Below are positions 42,607 to 50,364 of a stretch of 64,000 nt of DNA, one piece after another. The DNA is from Amycolatopsis keratiniphila subsp. keratiniphila (GTDB lineage Bacteria > Actinomycetota > Actinomycetes > Mycobacteriales > Pseudonocardiaceae): contig NZ_LQMT02000021.1 in NCBI RefSeq assembly GCF_001620365.2, positions 62,001-126,000 of the forward strand. The letters are read 5' to 3'. A program made the translations under genes and the position numbers. Numbering within the stretch: the first letter of the stretch is position 1; each line of letters begins with the position of its first letter. The notes under the pieces were generated by a model. It was given only the letters and a program-made list of their open reading frames with translations. It ran no database searches and was not told the DNA's origin.

Positions 42607-45471
42607 ATGCCGAGGCCAGAACGCCCACTAGACGGTGAGAACACGGCACTGACACGGTTCGCCGCGGACCTGCGGACACTGCGGGAGGCGGCGGGAAGAC
42701 CGACGTACCGACAACTGAGCGCTCGCGCCCACTACTCGACCGCTTCGCTGTCCGAGGCCGCGGCCGGCCGGAAACTGCCCAGCCTGGCGGTGACGCTCGC
42801 GTTCGTCGACGCCTGCGGTGGCGACCGAGCGGCCTGGGAATCCCGCTGGAGCGCCTTGGCGGCGGAGCTCCACACGCCGTCCCCGATGGACGGCCCCAAC
42901 GACACGGCCAGCCCGTACGCGGGCCTCACGTGCTTCGAAATCGAGGACGTGGAACGCTTCTTCGGACGGGACGACGAGGTCACCGATCTGATGAAACGGC
43001 TCCGAGAGCAACGTTTCCTCGGTGTGTTCGGCGCCTCCGGGGCGGGCAAATCGTCGGTACTCCGCGCCGGGCTGGCCGCCCGGATCCGGGAGGAGACACC
43101 GGACCGGCCGGTGGCGGTCCTGACCCCAGGCCCGCATCCGATCGAGGAATGCGCTGTGTACCTGGCGAAGCTGACCGGCGGCCCGGTCGCGGCGATCCGG
43201 GACGAACTGGCGGCCGAGCCGCGGAACCTGCATCTGCGGATCCGGCAGACGATGGCCGAGCTCGGCGATGAGGTGGAGCTGCTTCTCATCGTCGACCAGT
43301 TCGAAGAGGTCTTCTCGTCGTGTTCCGATCCGGGTGAGCGCGAGTGGTTCATCGAGGCGCTGTTGATCGCGGCGGGCACCGCGACGAGCCGGGCGCGGGT
43401 CGTGCTCGGGGTCCGCGCGGACTTCTTCGGCCACTTGGGGCAGTATCCGCGCCTGGTGGCCGCGCTTCGCGACGCCCAGGTGCTGATCGGCTCGATGAGC
43501 GCCGACGCGCTGAGGGAAGTCGTCATCCGCCCGGCCGCGGCGGTGAACTGCACGGTGGAAACCGCTTTGGTGACCCGGCTGGTCGCCGAGGCGGCCGGGC
43601 ATCCAGGCACCCTTCCGCTGCTGTCGCACGCGTTGCGGGAAACCTGGCGGCATCGCGGCGGGATGGCTTTGACGCTGGCGGGCTACGACCGGACGGGCGG
43701 TATCCGACACGCGCTTTCCCGCACCGCGGAAGAGGTCTACACCGGCCTCGACCCGGATCGGCGTACGGCGGCCAGGAACCTGTTCCTCCGGCTGACCGCT
43801 ACGGAGGACGGCGTCACGGACACCCGGCGGCGGGTGTCGCTGCGCGAGCTGGGCGACGACGCCGTCACCGCCGACGTGATCGACCGGCTCGCCCGGGCCC
43901 GCCTGCTGACCGTGGACAAGGACAGTGTCGAGCTGGCACACGAAGCGCTCATCCGGCATTGGCCCCGGCTGCGCGACTGGCTCACCGAAGACCGCGACGG
44001 GCTCCGTGTCCATCGCCAGCTCACCACCGCCACGGACACCTGGGAAGCGCTCGGAAAGGACGAAAGCACGCTGTACCGGGGTATGCGACTCGCGCTCGCG
44101 CTGGAATGGGCGGAGCGATACGAGACCGCGATGTCCCCGCGCGAGCGGCGTTTCCTGCAGGCCAGCAAATCCATCGAAATCAAATGCGGCCGGCGGCTGC
44201 GGCAGCTGGTGGGCGTCCTCAGCGTCCTGGTCCTGCTGGCCGTCACCACGACGGTCTTCGCCGTACGCGCCCAGCAGACGGCCACCGGGCAGCGCAACGC
44301 GAGCCAGGCCCAAGTCGTCGCGAGCCAGGCGATCGCGCTCTACCCTGCCGACCCGGATCTGGCCGTCCAGCTCAGCCTGTCCGCACACAGACTGGCTCCG
44401 ACCACCCACACGCGCGAAGCCCTGCACAGCACCTTGCCACTCGCGGTGATCAGTCATCCCACCGAAATCCTTTCGGTGGCCTACAGCCCGGACGGCCGCA
44501 CCCTGGCGACCGCGAACCACGACGGCAGCATCCGGCTGTGGGACCTCGCCGATCCCCGAAAACCCGTCGTGATCGGCGTTTTGACCGGCCACACCTCGGA
44601 GATCAACTCGGTGGCCTTCAGCCCGGACGGGCGGACCCTCGCCTCCGGTGCCTTCGATCGCACGGTACGGCTCTGGAACGTCACTGAAGTCCGGCGGCCG
44701 CTGGCGACGGCGACCCTCACCGGTCACACCGAGGCGGTCAAGTCGGTGGCCTTCAGTCCCGACGGCCGCAGGCTGGTCTCGTCGAGCATGGACCATCGTG
44801 CCCGGCTGTGGGACGTCGCGGACCCTGCGAAACCCACGGAGCTGGGCACCCTCGACGCGGACGCGGAAGCTTTGTTCAGCGCGAAATTCAGCGGCGACGG
44901 ACACACCCTCTCCACCGGGGGCGACGACAGCACCGTCCGGCTGTGGAACGTCACCGATCCCCGGAAGCCCGTGTTGTCGTCCACCCTCACCGGGCACAGT
45001 CAGATGGTGCTGGCGATCGCCATGAGCCCGGACGGCCACACGCTCGCCTCCGCCGGCGACGATCAGACCGTGCGGCTGTGGGACATCGCCGAGCCCGCCC
45101 GGCCGCGGCCGCTGGCCACGCTCACCGGCCACGCCGACGGCGTGTACGCGGTGGCGTTCAGTTCGGACGGCCGCACGCTGGCTTCCGCCGGCGACGATCG
45201 GACCGTCCGCTTGTGGGATGTGACCGATACCCGCCGTCCGGCGGGACCGGTCACCCTCAGCAGTCACACCGACGCCGTCGAATCGGTGGCGTTCAGCCCC
45301 GACGGCCGCACCCTCGCCACCGCCAGCTGGGACAACACGACCCGGTTGCTCGACACGAATGTCGCCCAGGACGGCGCCCGCGCCTGCGAGCACGTGCGCA
45401 GGCAGATCACCGAAGAGGAGTGGAACCGCTACTTCCCCGATCTCGACTACGCGCCTCCGTGCACGTCGTGA
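42607..45471 (+). CDS. HTH-nSTAND1-TM-WD40 signalling protein
   Basis: The 954-residue protein has an N-terminal XRE-like helix-turn-helix (TYRQLSARAHYSTASLSEA, about residues 33-51). A STAND NTPase follows, with Walker A GASGAGKSS (142-150), Walker B LLLIVDQFEE and winged-helix/arm segments such as DSVELAHEALIRHWPRLRDW. Next come one transmembrane helix (LVGVLSVLVLLAVTTTVFAV, about 538-557) and seven WD40 repeats (each like VAFSPDGRTLASAGDDRTVR) that make one complete propeller. This nSTAND1-WD40 type is common in actinomycetes; relatives are implicated in signalling and phage or stress defence, but no effector domain is visible here. ATG 42607 follows GGAGGGG. Confidence 0.9.
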   Translation: MPRPERPLDGENTALTRFAADLRTLREAAGRPTYRQLSARAHYSTASLSEAAAGRKLPSLAVTLAFVDACGGDRAAWESRWSALAAELHTPSPMDGPNDTASPYAGLTCFEIEDVERFFGRDDEVTDLMKRLREQRFLGVFGASGAGKSSVLRAGLAARIREETPDRPVAVLTPGPHPIEECAVYLAKLTGGPVAAIRDELAAEPRNLHLRIRQTMAELGDEVELLLIVDQFEEVFSSCSDPGEREWFIEALLIAAGTATSRARVVLGVRADFFGHLGQYPRLVAALRDAQVLIGSMSADALREVVIRPAAAVNCTVETALVTRLVAEAAGHPGTLPLLSHALRETWRHRGGMALTLAGYDRTGGIRHALSRTAEEVYTGLDPDRRTAARNLFLRLTATEDGVTDTRRRVSLRELGDDAVTADVIDRLARARLLTVDKDSVELAHEALIRHWPRLRDWLTEDRDGLRVHRQLTTATDTWEALGKDESTLYRGMRLALALEWAERYETAMSPRERRFLQASKSIEIKCGRRLRQLVGVLSVLVLLAVTTTVFAVRAQQTATGQRNASQAQVVASQAIALYPADPDLAVQLSLSAHRLAPTTHTREALHSTLPLAVISHPTEILSVAYSPDGRTLATANHDGSIRLWDLADPRKPVVIGVLTGHTSEINSVAFSPDGRTLASGAFDRTVRLWNVTEVRRPLATATLTGHTEAVKSVAFSPDGRRLVSSSMDHRARLWDVADPAKPTELGTLDADAEALFSAKFSGDGHTLSTGGDDSTVRLWNVTDPRKPVLSSTLTGHSQMVLAIAMSPDGHTLASAGDDQTVRLWDIAEPARPRPLATLTGHADGVYAVAFSSDGRTLASAGDDRTVRLWDVTDTRRPAGPVTLSSHTDAVESVAFSPDGRTLATASWDNTTRLLDTNVAQDGARACEHVRRQITEEEWNRYFPDLDYAPPCTS

Positions 45472-45525
45472 AGACCCCGTGGCGGCCGTCGCACTCCGGC
45501 GACGAAGTGCGACGGCCGCGCGGAC

Positions 45526-45897
45526 TCAGCAGATCCGGATCGAGCTGTACGCGTCGTTGTGCGGGAACCAGCCTCGCGTCCCTGGCCTGGACACGTACAT
45601 CGCTCCCTTGTAGTAGGCCTCGGTGTAGAAGCAGAAGGAGTTCCCGCGGTTGTTGTTGAACCCGGAACTGATCTGGTCGTTCATGCTGCCGTTCCCGAAT
45701 TTGCTCAGGTCGGGGATGGCGTTGATGAGCGCGACCCTGGGGCCGTCTCCGCCGGGCCAGGCCCACGCACACATGTAATCGGGCGGGCACTCCCAGGCCT
45801 CTTCCGCCGCCTGCGCCGGCCCTGCTCCCATCACCATGGCCCCCACGGCCGCGGCCGCTACGGCGAGCGAAGTGGCTTTGCGGATCTTCGGTGCCAT
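45526..45897 (-). CDS. Secreted peptidase-inhibitor I36-type protein (second copy)
   Basis: The 123-residue product has a Sec signal peptide (about 1-30, SLAVAAAAVGAMVMGAGPAQ then A) and a small cysteine-paired domain: CPPDYMCAWAWPGGDGP, then FNNNRGNSFCFYTEAYYKG and the final SSIRIC. It resembles the I36/SMI-type secreted domain but differs clearly from the copy at 37245. The ATG has GGAAGGGAG upstream, and the 70-bp promoter-like repeat lies 34 bp farther. It converges with the nSTAND gene. Protease inhibition is possible but unproven. Confidence 0.8.
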   Translation of the reverse strand: MAPKIRKATSLAVAAAAVGAMVMGAGPAQAAEEAWECPPDYMCAWAWPGGDGPRVALINAIPDLSKFGNGSMNDQISSGFNNNRGNSFCFYTEAYYKGAMYVSRPGTRGWFPHNDAYSSIRIC

Positions 45898-45930
45898 CTG
45901 TCTCCCTTCCGGCGGTGCGGGTCACCGCGT

Positions 45931-46000
45931 CGCCATCGAGATCTACGGCAACGGAGTTGTCCACGGCCGAGGCCGGGACGCTGATCAACAACCTCCGAAC
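45931..46000 (-). promoter_or_regulatory. 70-bp promoter-like repeat, copy B
   Basis: This is the second copy of the element at 42511-42580 (53/70 identical, no gaps), ending 34 bp upstream of the I36-type gene start on the minus strand. On the plus strand it precedes the small MFS-like gene by about 58 bp, so an effect in both directions is possible. Confidence 0.55.
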
Positions 46001-46057
46001 AACGAGGATTCCCGCGAAGTCGTCCAACCGTGGCGCCGGGCGCTATAGGTTGTGCGA

Positions 46058-46672
46058 ATGTACGTGCCGACCCCGACACAGCACGACCCACGTCCGACCG
46101 GGCAGCCGTGGTGGCTCGTCATCGGGCCCGGGTTCGCCGCGCTCATCGGACTGTTCCTGCTCACCGTGATCTACCGCTTCGACGGCGAGTCTCCCCTGCG
46201 GATCGATCTCGGCATGTCCAGCCAAGCGCTACTGCTGAACGGTCTCGTCTCGTATCTCGTCGCGGCCGCGATCGCCTTCCCCGCGGGCCTGCTGCTCAGC
46301 GCGCGCTTCCCGACGTCGGTGACCGTGCCCGCGCTCGTCTTGATGCTCATGGGCGTCCTCTTGGTCGCCTTCGTCCCGGGCAGCGGCCTGCTCCTGGTCG
46401 GCCGGGTGCTGAACGGGCTCGGTGCGGGCGCCGTTCTCGGGGTGACCGTCGCGCTGATCCGACGGCTCCGGACCGGTCGCGGCATCGCGGCCGGAGTGGC
46501 GGCCGGACTCGGTGTGCTCGCCTTGGCCATCGCGCCGGTCCTCGGCGGGCTGCTCTCAGACGCGACGGGCTTCCGGGTGGTGTTCGTGGTGGCCGCGTTG
46601 TTCGTGTTCGTGGCACTCGTCGTCGCCGGGGTCATCGGCATCGTCACGCTGGCCAAGCCGAAGCACGCCTGA
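46058..46672 (+). CDS. Six-helix membrane protein resembling half of an MFS transporter
   Basis: The 204-residue protein has about six transmembrane helices. The segments LLVGRVLNGLGAGAVLGVTV and LGGLLSDATGFRVVFVVAAL are the G-rich helix 4 and the helix 5-6 region of drug:H+ antiporter-type MFS proteins. A normal MFS has twelve helices, so this is a half-transporter, either a remnant or a dimeric form. ATG 46058 is used; GTG 46052 two codons earlier is also possible and no strong ribosome-binding site decides it. It converges with the MarR gene. Confidence 0.68.
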   Translation: MYVPTPTQHDPRPTGQPWWLVIGPGFAALIGLFLLTVIYRFDGESPLRIDLGMSSQALLLNGLVSYLVAAAIAFPAGLLLSARFPTSVTVPALVLMLMGVLLVAFVPGSGLLLVGRVLNGLGAGAVLGVTVALIRRLRTGRGIAAGVAAGLGVLALAIAPVLGGLLSDATGFRVVFVVAALFVFVALVVAGVIGIVTLAKPKHA

Positions 46673-46675
46673 CCT

Positions 46676-47086
46676 TCAGTCGCCGAGCGTCCGCAACACC
46701 GCGAGCACGTCGTCCGGCACGTCGAGGCCGGCTTCCACTTCCGCCACCTTCGCGGCCACGCGGCGGTACGTCGCGCGGCCACGGGCGCTCAGGTGCACGA
46801 GCACGCGACGTCTGTCCGCGGTGTCGACCTCGCGATAGGCCTGCGCGGTGGTGACCAGCTTGTCCACCACCCTGGTCAGCGTCGGGGCGGTGGCGAGCGT
46901 CCGGTCGGCGAGGTCGGCCATGGCGAGTCCGCCCTTGCCGCTCAGCGCGTCCAGCACGAGCCACTGGTCCAGGGTGAGGCCTTCCTTGGCCAGCACCTGC
47001 TCGACCCTGGCGGCGACGGCACGGGCGGCGCGGGTGAGCGAGCCGGTGAGCGACGTCCCGCCGACCGTGACGCCGCGTGTCCCCAT
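46676..47086 (-). CDS. MarR-family transcriptional regulator
   Basis: The 136-residue protein has a MarR winged helix: LTLDQWLVLDALSGKGGLAM, the recognition part LADRTLATAPTLTRVVDKL, and the wing EVDTADRRRVLVHLSARG with the conserved DxRRxxVxL signature. It is divergent from the amidase operon across 87 bp that include an operator-like palindrome, so control of the amidase genes and of itself is a reasonable inference. ATG 47086 is preferred over an upstream in-frame start at 47122. Confidence 0.9.
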   Translation of the reverse strand: MGTRGVTVGGTSLTGSLTRAARAVAARVEQVLAKEGLTLDQWLVLDALSGKGGLAMADLADRTLATAPTLTRVVDKLVTTAQAYREVDTADRRRVLVHLSARGRATYRRVAAKVAEVEAGLDVPDDVLAVLRTLGD

Positions 47087-47130
47087 ATCCCGTCCCCTTG
47101 CCAAAACCGGACACCCTCGCAATACTTCCA

Positions 47131-47148
47131 GGTGAAAGCACTTTGACC
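47131..47148. promoter_or_regulatory. MarR-type operator candidate
   Basis: GGTGAAAGCACTTTGACC is symmetrical at 7 of 9 pairs. It lies between the divergent MarR gene (start 47086) and the amidase operon (start 47174), 25 bp before the latter. Confidence 0.5.
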
Positions 47149-47173
47149 TTACCGGGCCACCGCACGGAGCGCC

Positions 47174-48250
47174 ATGCCCCTACGCCTCGCCACCCGGCCC
47201 CGCGACGACACCTGGCGTGTGGCCATGGTGGTCCCGTTGCAGGGGCCCGCCGGGCTGTTCGGTCCGTCGTGCGAGGCGATCACCGAGCTGGCCGTCCACG
47301 AGCTCAACGAATCCGGCGGCATTCTCGGCCGCCAGGTCGAGGCCGAGGTGGTCGACGGCGGCGGCACCCCTGCGCAGGTGGCAGGCGACCTGCGACGGCT
47401 CGTCGACAGCGGGCGGGTCGACGCGGTGAGCGGCTGGCACATCTCGTCGATCCGCCACGCGCTCGCGCCGGTCGTGGCCGACAAGATCCCGTACGTGTAC
47501 ACGTCGCTCTACGAAGGCGGCGAGCGCCGCTCGGGCATCTTCTGCACGGGCGAGACACCGCGCTGCCAGATCGAACCGGCGCTGCGCTGGCTGCGCGACC
47601 ACCTCGGCACCCGGCGCTGGTTCGTCGTCGGCGATGACTACGTCTGGCCGCACCGTTCGACCCGCGCGATCCGGCAGTACGCCAAGGATCTCGATCTGCG
47701 CATCACCGGCGAGGCGTTCGTCGGGCTCGGCACCGGTGATATGTCCACAGTGGTCCGTCAGATCGAACAGTCCACAAGCGACGGTGTGCTCATGTTGCTG
47801 GTCGGGCAGGACGCGGTGCGGTTCAACCGCGCCTTCGCCGCGCACGGGCTCAGCGACCGGCTGGTCCGGTTCAGCCCGCTGATGGAGGAGAACATGCTCC
47901 TGGCGAGCGGCGCGAACGCCACCGGCAACCTCTACGTCTCCGCCGCCTACTTCCGTTCCATGGTCACCGCCGACGCGATGGACCTGCTCGGCCGTTACGT
48001 CGACCGCAACGGCCCCGGCGCCCCAGCGCTCAACAACGCCGCCGAATCCTGTTACGAGGGGCTGCATACGCTCGCGGAACTGGTCCGCCGGGCGGGGACG
48101 CCGGAGCTTCCCGCGCTCAACGCGGCGATCGACGGCGTCGCCTATCACGGCCCTCGCGGCACGATCGAATTCCGCGGGCAGCAGGCCGATCAGCACGTCC
48201 ATCTCGCGGTCGCCGACGGTTACGACTTCGAAGTCCTCACCCGGCTCTGA
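47174..48250 (+). CDS. AmiC-like amide-binding protein without signal peptide
   Basis: The 358-residue protein has the periplasmic-binding-protein fold of AmiC/urea-amide binding proteins: WRVAMVVPLQGPAGLFGPS, ELNESGGILGRQVEAEVVDG, GWHISSIRHALAPVV, then VGDDYVWPHRSTRAIRQY and NAAESCYEGLHTLAEL. It starts without any hydrophobic signal sequence, so it should stay in the cytoplasm like Pseudomonas AmiC, which senses amides and holds the antiterminator AmiR. No amiR gene is present; the divergent MarR gene may be the partner regulator. It is followed by amiS and amiE. Fusion to a transporter is not seen. Confidence 0.85.
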   Translation: MPLRLATRPRDDTWRVAMVVPLQGPAGLFGPSCEAITELAVHELNESGGILGRQVEAEVVDGGGTPAQVAGDLRRLVDSGRVDAVSGWHISSIRHALAPVVADKIPYVYTSLYEGGERRSGIFCTGETPRCQIEPALRWLRDHLGTRRWFVVGDDYVWPHRSTRAIRQYAKDLDLRITGEAFVGLGTGDMSTVVRQIEQSTSDGVLMLLVGQDAVRFNRAFAAHGLSDRLVRFSPLMEENMLLASGANATGNLYVSAAYFRSMVTADAMDLLGRYVDRNGPGAPALNNAAESCYEGLHTLAELVRRAGTPELPALNAAIDGVAYHGPRGTIEFRGQQADQHVHLAVADGYDFEVLTRL

Positions 48251-48334
48251 GAAAGCACCTCTTGACGCACCCCGGCTCACCACATACTTTCATTTGAAAT
48301 TATTCCACGTGACATCGATTACGCGGAGGTGAGC

Positions 48335-48844
48335 ATGGGCAGCGTGGGCTTGCTCTACGTCGGCGCCGCTCTGATGATCAACGGCCTGATGCTGCTCGGC
48401 CGGATACCGCCGCGGTCGGCGGCGGTGCTGAACCTGTTCGTCGGCGCGCTCCAGTGCGTCACCCCGACCGTGCTGATCGTGCAGGCGGGCGGCGACCGGG
48501 ACGCGATCCTCGCCGCGTCCGGCCTGTACCTGTTCGGTTTCACCTACCTGTACGTCGGCATCGCGAACCTCGCGGACCTGACGCCCGAAGGCATCGGCTG
48601 GTTCTCGCTCTTCGTGGCGGGTGCCGCCGTGGTGTACGCGGGAATCGCCTTCTGGCACGACGGCGATCCGGTGTTCGGCGTCATCTGGTTGTCCTGGGCG
48701 CTGTTGTGGACGTTGTTCTTCCTGGTTCTCGGCCTCGGAAAGGAGCGTCTGACGCGGTTCACCGGCTGGACCGCCCTGCTGCTCAGCCAGCCCACGTGCA
48801 CGGTGCCCGCCTTCCTCGGCCTCACCGGCGTTTACCCGTCCTGA
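48335..48844 (+). CDS. amiS: AmiS/UreI-family amide or urea channel
   Basis: The 169-residue protein has six membrane helices of the AmiS/UreI family, which form hexameric pores for urea and short amides. Family residues are visible in LLYVGAALMINGLMLLGRI, LYLFGFTYLYVGIANLADL and WLSWALLWTLFFLVLGL. ATG 48335 is chosen because GGAGG lies 5 nt upstream. It sits between the AmiC-like gene and amiE (27 bp gap), so it would import the amidase substrate. An inverted repeat TTTCA-TT-TGAAA lies in the preceding gap. Confidence 0.92.
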   Translation: MGSVGLLYVGAALMINGLMLLGRIPPRSAAVLNLFVGALQCVTPTVLIVQAGGDRDAILAASGLYLFGFTYLYVGIANLADLTPEGIGWFSLFVAGAAVVYAGIAFWHDGDPVFGVIWLSWALLWTLFFLVLGLGKERLTRFTGWTALLLSQPTCTVPAFLGLTGVYPS

Positions 48845-48871
48845 AAAACCGTTCGGAGAAAAGGAGTCTTC

Positions 48872-49870
48872 ATGCGACACGGTGACATTTCCGCCAGCCC
48901 GGACACGGTCGGCGTCGCGGTGGTCAACTACAAGATGCCACGGCTGCACACCAAGGCCGAAGTCCTCGCCAACGCCCGCAAGATCGCCGAAATGGTGGCG
49001 GGCATGAAATCCGGCCTTCCCGGCATGGACCTCGTGGTGTTCCCGGAGTACTCGACGCAGGGCATCATGTACGACCCCAAGGAAATGTACGAGACCGCCG
49101 CGACGATTCCCGGCGAGGAGACCGAGATCTTCGCCGCCGCGTGCCGCGAAGCCCAGACGTGGGGTGTTTTCTCCATCACCGGCGAGCGCCACGAAGACCA
49201 CCCGAACAAGCCGCCGTACAACACGCTCGTGCTCATCAACGACCGCGGCGAGATCGTCCAGAAATACCGCAAGATCCTGCCCTGGTGCCCGATCGAAGGC
49301 TGGTACCCCGGCGAGGACACCTACGTCAGCGACGGGCCCAAGGGCATGAAGATCTCGCTGATCATCTGCGACGACGGGAACTACCCGGAGATCTGGCGTG
49401 ACTGCGCGATGAAGGGCGCCGAACTGATCGTGCGTTGCCAGGGCTACATGTACCCGGCCAAGGAACAGCAGATCCTGATCGCCAAGGCGATGGCGTGGGC
49501 CAACAACTGTTACGTGGCCGTCGCGAACGCCGCCGGTTTCGACGGCGTGTACTCCTACTTCGGCCATTCCGCGATCATCGGTTTCGACGGACGCACGCTC
49601 GGCGAGACCGGCGAAGAGGAATACGGGATCCAGTACGCGCAGCTTTCGATTTCGGCGATCCGCGACGCCCGGACCTACGACCAGTCGCAGAACCACATCT
49701 TCAAGCTGCTGCACCGCGGGTACACCGGCGTGCAGGACGCGGACGAAGGCGACAAGGGCGTGGCGGACTGCCCGTTCGACTTCTACAAGCTCTGGGTCAC
49801 CGACGCCAAGAAGGCGCAGGAGAAGGTGGAGTCGATCACCCGCGACACCATCGCTCCGCGGCATCCCTGA
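48872..49870 (+). CDS. amiE: Aliphatic amidase
   Basis: The 332-residue nitrilase-superfamily enzyme hydrolyses short aliphatic amides to acid and ammonia. It begins [20 protein letters not shown] like Pseudomonas AmiE, and the catalytic triad sits at the identical positions: Glu59 (VVFPEYS), Lys134 (KYRKILPW) and Cys166 ([11 protein letters not shown]). It is shorter at the C-terminus than the 346-residue Pseudomonas enzyme, lacking the cysteine-containing tail. It is the last gene of the amiC-like/amiS/amiE operon and would supply ammonia from imported amides. Confidence 0.96.
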   Translation: MRHGDISASPDTVGVAVVNYKMPRLHTKAEVLANARKIAEMVAGMKSGLPGMDLVVFPEYSTQGIMYDPKEMYETAATIPGEETEIFAAACREAQTWGVFSITGERHEDHPNKPPYNTLVLINDRGEIVQKYRKILPWCPIEGWYPGEDTYVSDGPKGMKISLIICDDGNYPEIWRDCAMKGAELIVRCQGYMYPAKEQQILIAKAMAWANNCYVAVANAAGFDGVYSYFGHSAIIGFDGRTLGETGEEEYGIQYAQLSISAIRDARTYDQSQNHIFKLLHRGYTGVQDADEGDKGVADCPFDFYKLWVTDAKKAQEKVESITRDTIAPRHP

Positions 49871-49899
49871 CGAGGACAGTGCGCCCTAGACTCGGCGCC

Positions 49900-50364
49900 A
49901 TGGCCAGGATCGACAGCGGCAGCCGGACGATCGCCGCCCCGCCCGAGACCGTCTACCAGGCACTCCTCGACCGGGAGTCGCTCGAAGCCTGGCTACCGCC
50001 CGAGGGCATGCGTGGCCGGATCGAGCACTGGGATCCACGGCCCGGTGGCGGTTTCCGGATGACCCTCACCTACCTCGACGCGTCCGCCGCGCCCGGCAAA
50101 TCGTCGGACGCGACGGACGTCGTCGAGGTCGGGTTCGCCGACCTGGTGCCCGCGAAACGCGTGGTGCAGCAGGCCGTCTTCGCATCCGGGGACCCGGCGT
50201 TCGCGGGCACCATGACGATGACCTGGGACCTGGCCGCCGCGGGTGACGGCACCGAAGTGACCGTCACCGCGACGGACGTGCCGCCCGGCATCGGCCAGGC
50301 CGATCACGAGGCCGGGATCGCCTCCTCGCTGGCCAACCTGGCTTCCTTCGCCGAGACGCGCTGA
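49900..50364 (+). CDS. SRPBCC-family (AHSA1-like) protein
   Basis: The 154-residue protein has the START/Bet v1-like fold: IDSGSRTIAAPPETVYQALL, the turn ESLEAWLPPEGM, GGGFRMTLTYLD, and the C-terminal helix ADHEAGIASSLANLASFAE. This form (AHSA1-like) binds hydrophobic ligands or acts with regulators; no catalytic residues are evident. It begins 29 bp after amiE, so it may be co-transcribed, but a link to amide use is not obvious. Its 3' end overlaps the convergent MFS gene by 61 bp. Confidence 0.88.
   Translation: MARIDSGSRTIAAPPETVYQALLDRESLEAWLPPEGMRGRIEHWDPRPGGGFRMTLTYLDASAAPGKSSDATDVVEVGFADLVPAKRVVQQAVFASGDPAFAGTMTMTWDLAAAGDGTEVTVTATDVPPGIGQADHEAGIASSLANLASFAETR

Noticed and set aside
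42628-45393. 921-codon minus-strand frame opposite the nSTAND gene
   Set aside because: It is the complement of the WD40 and STAND coding sequence and shows Arg/Gly/Gln-rich shadow composition.
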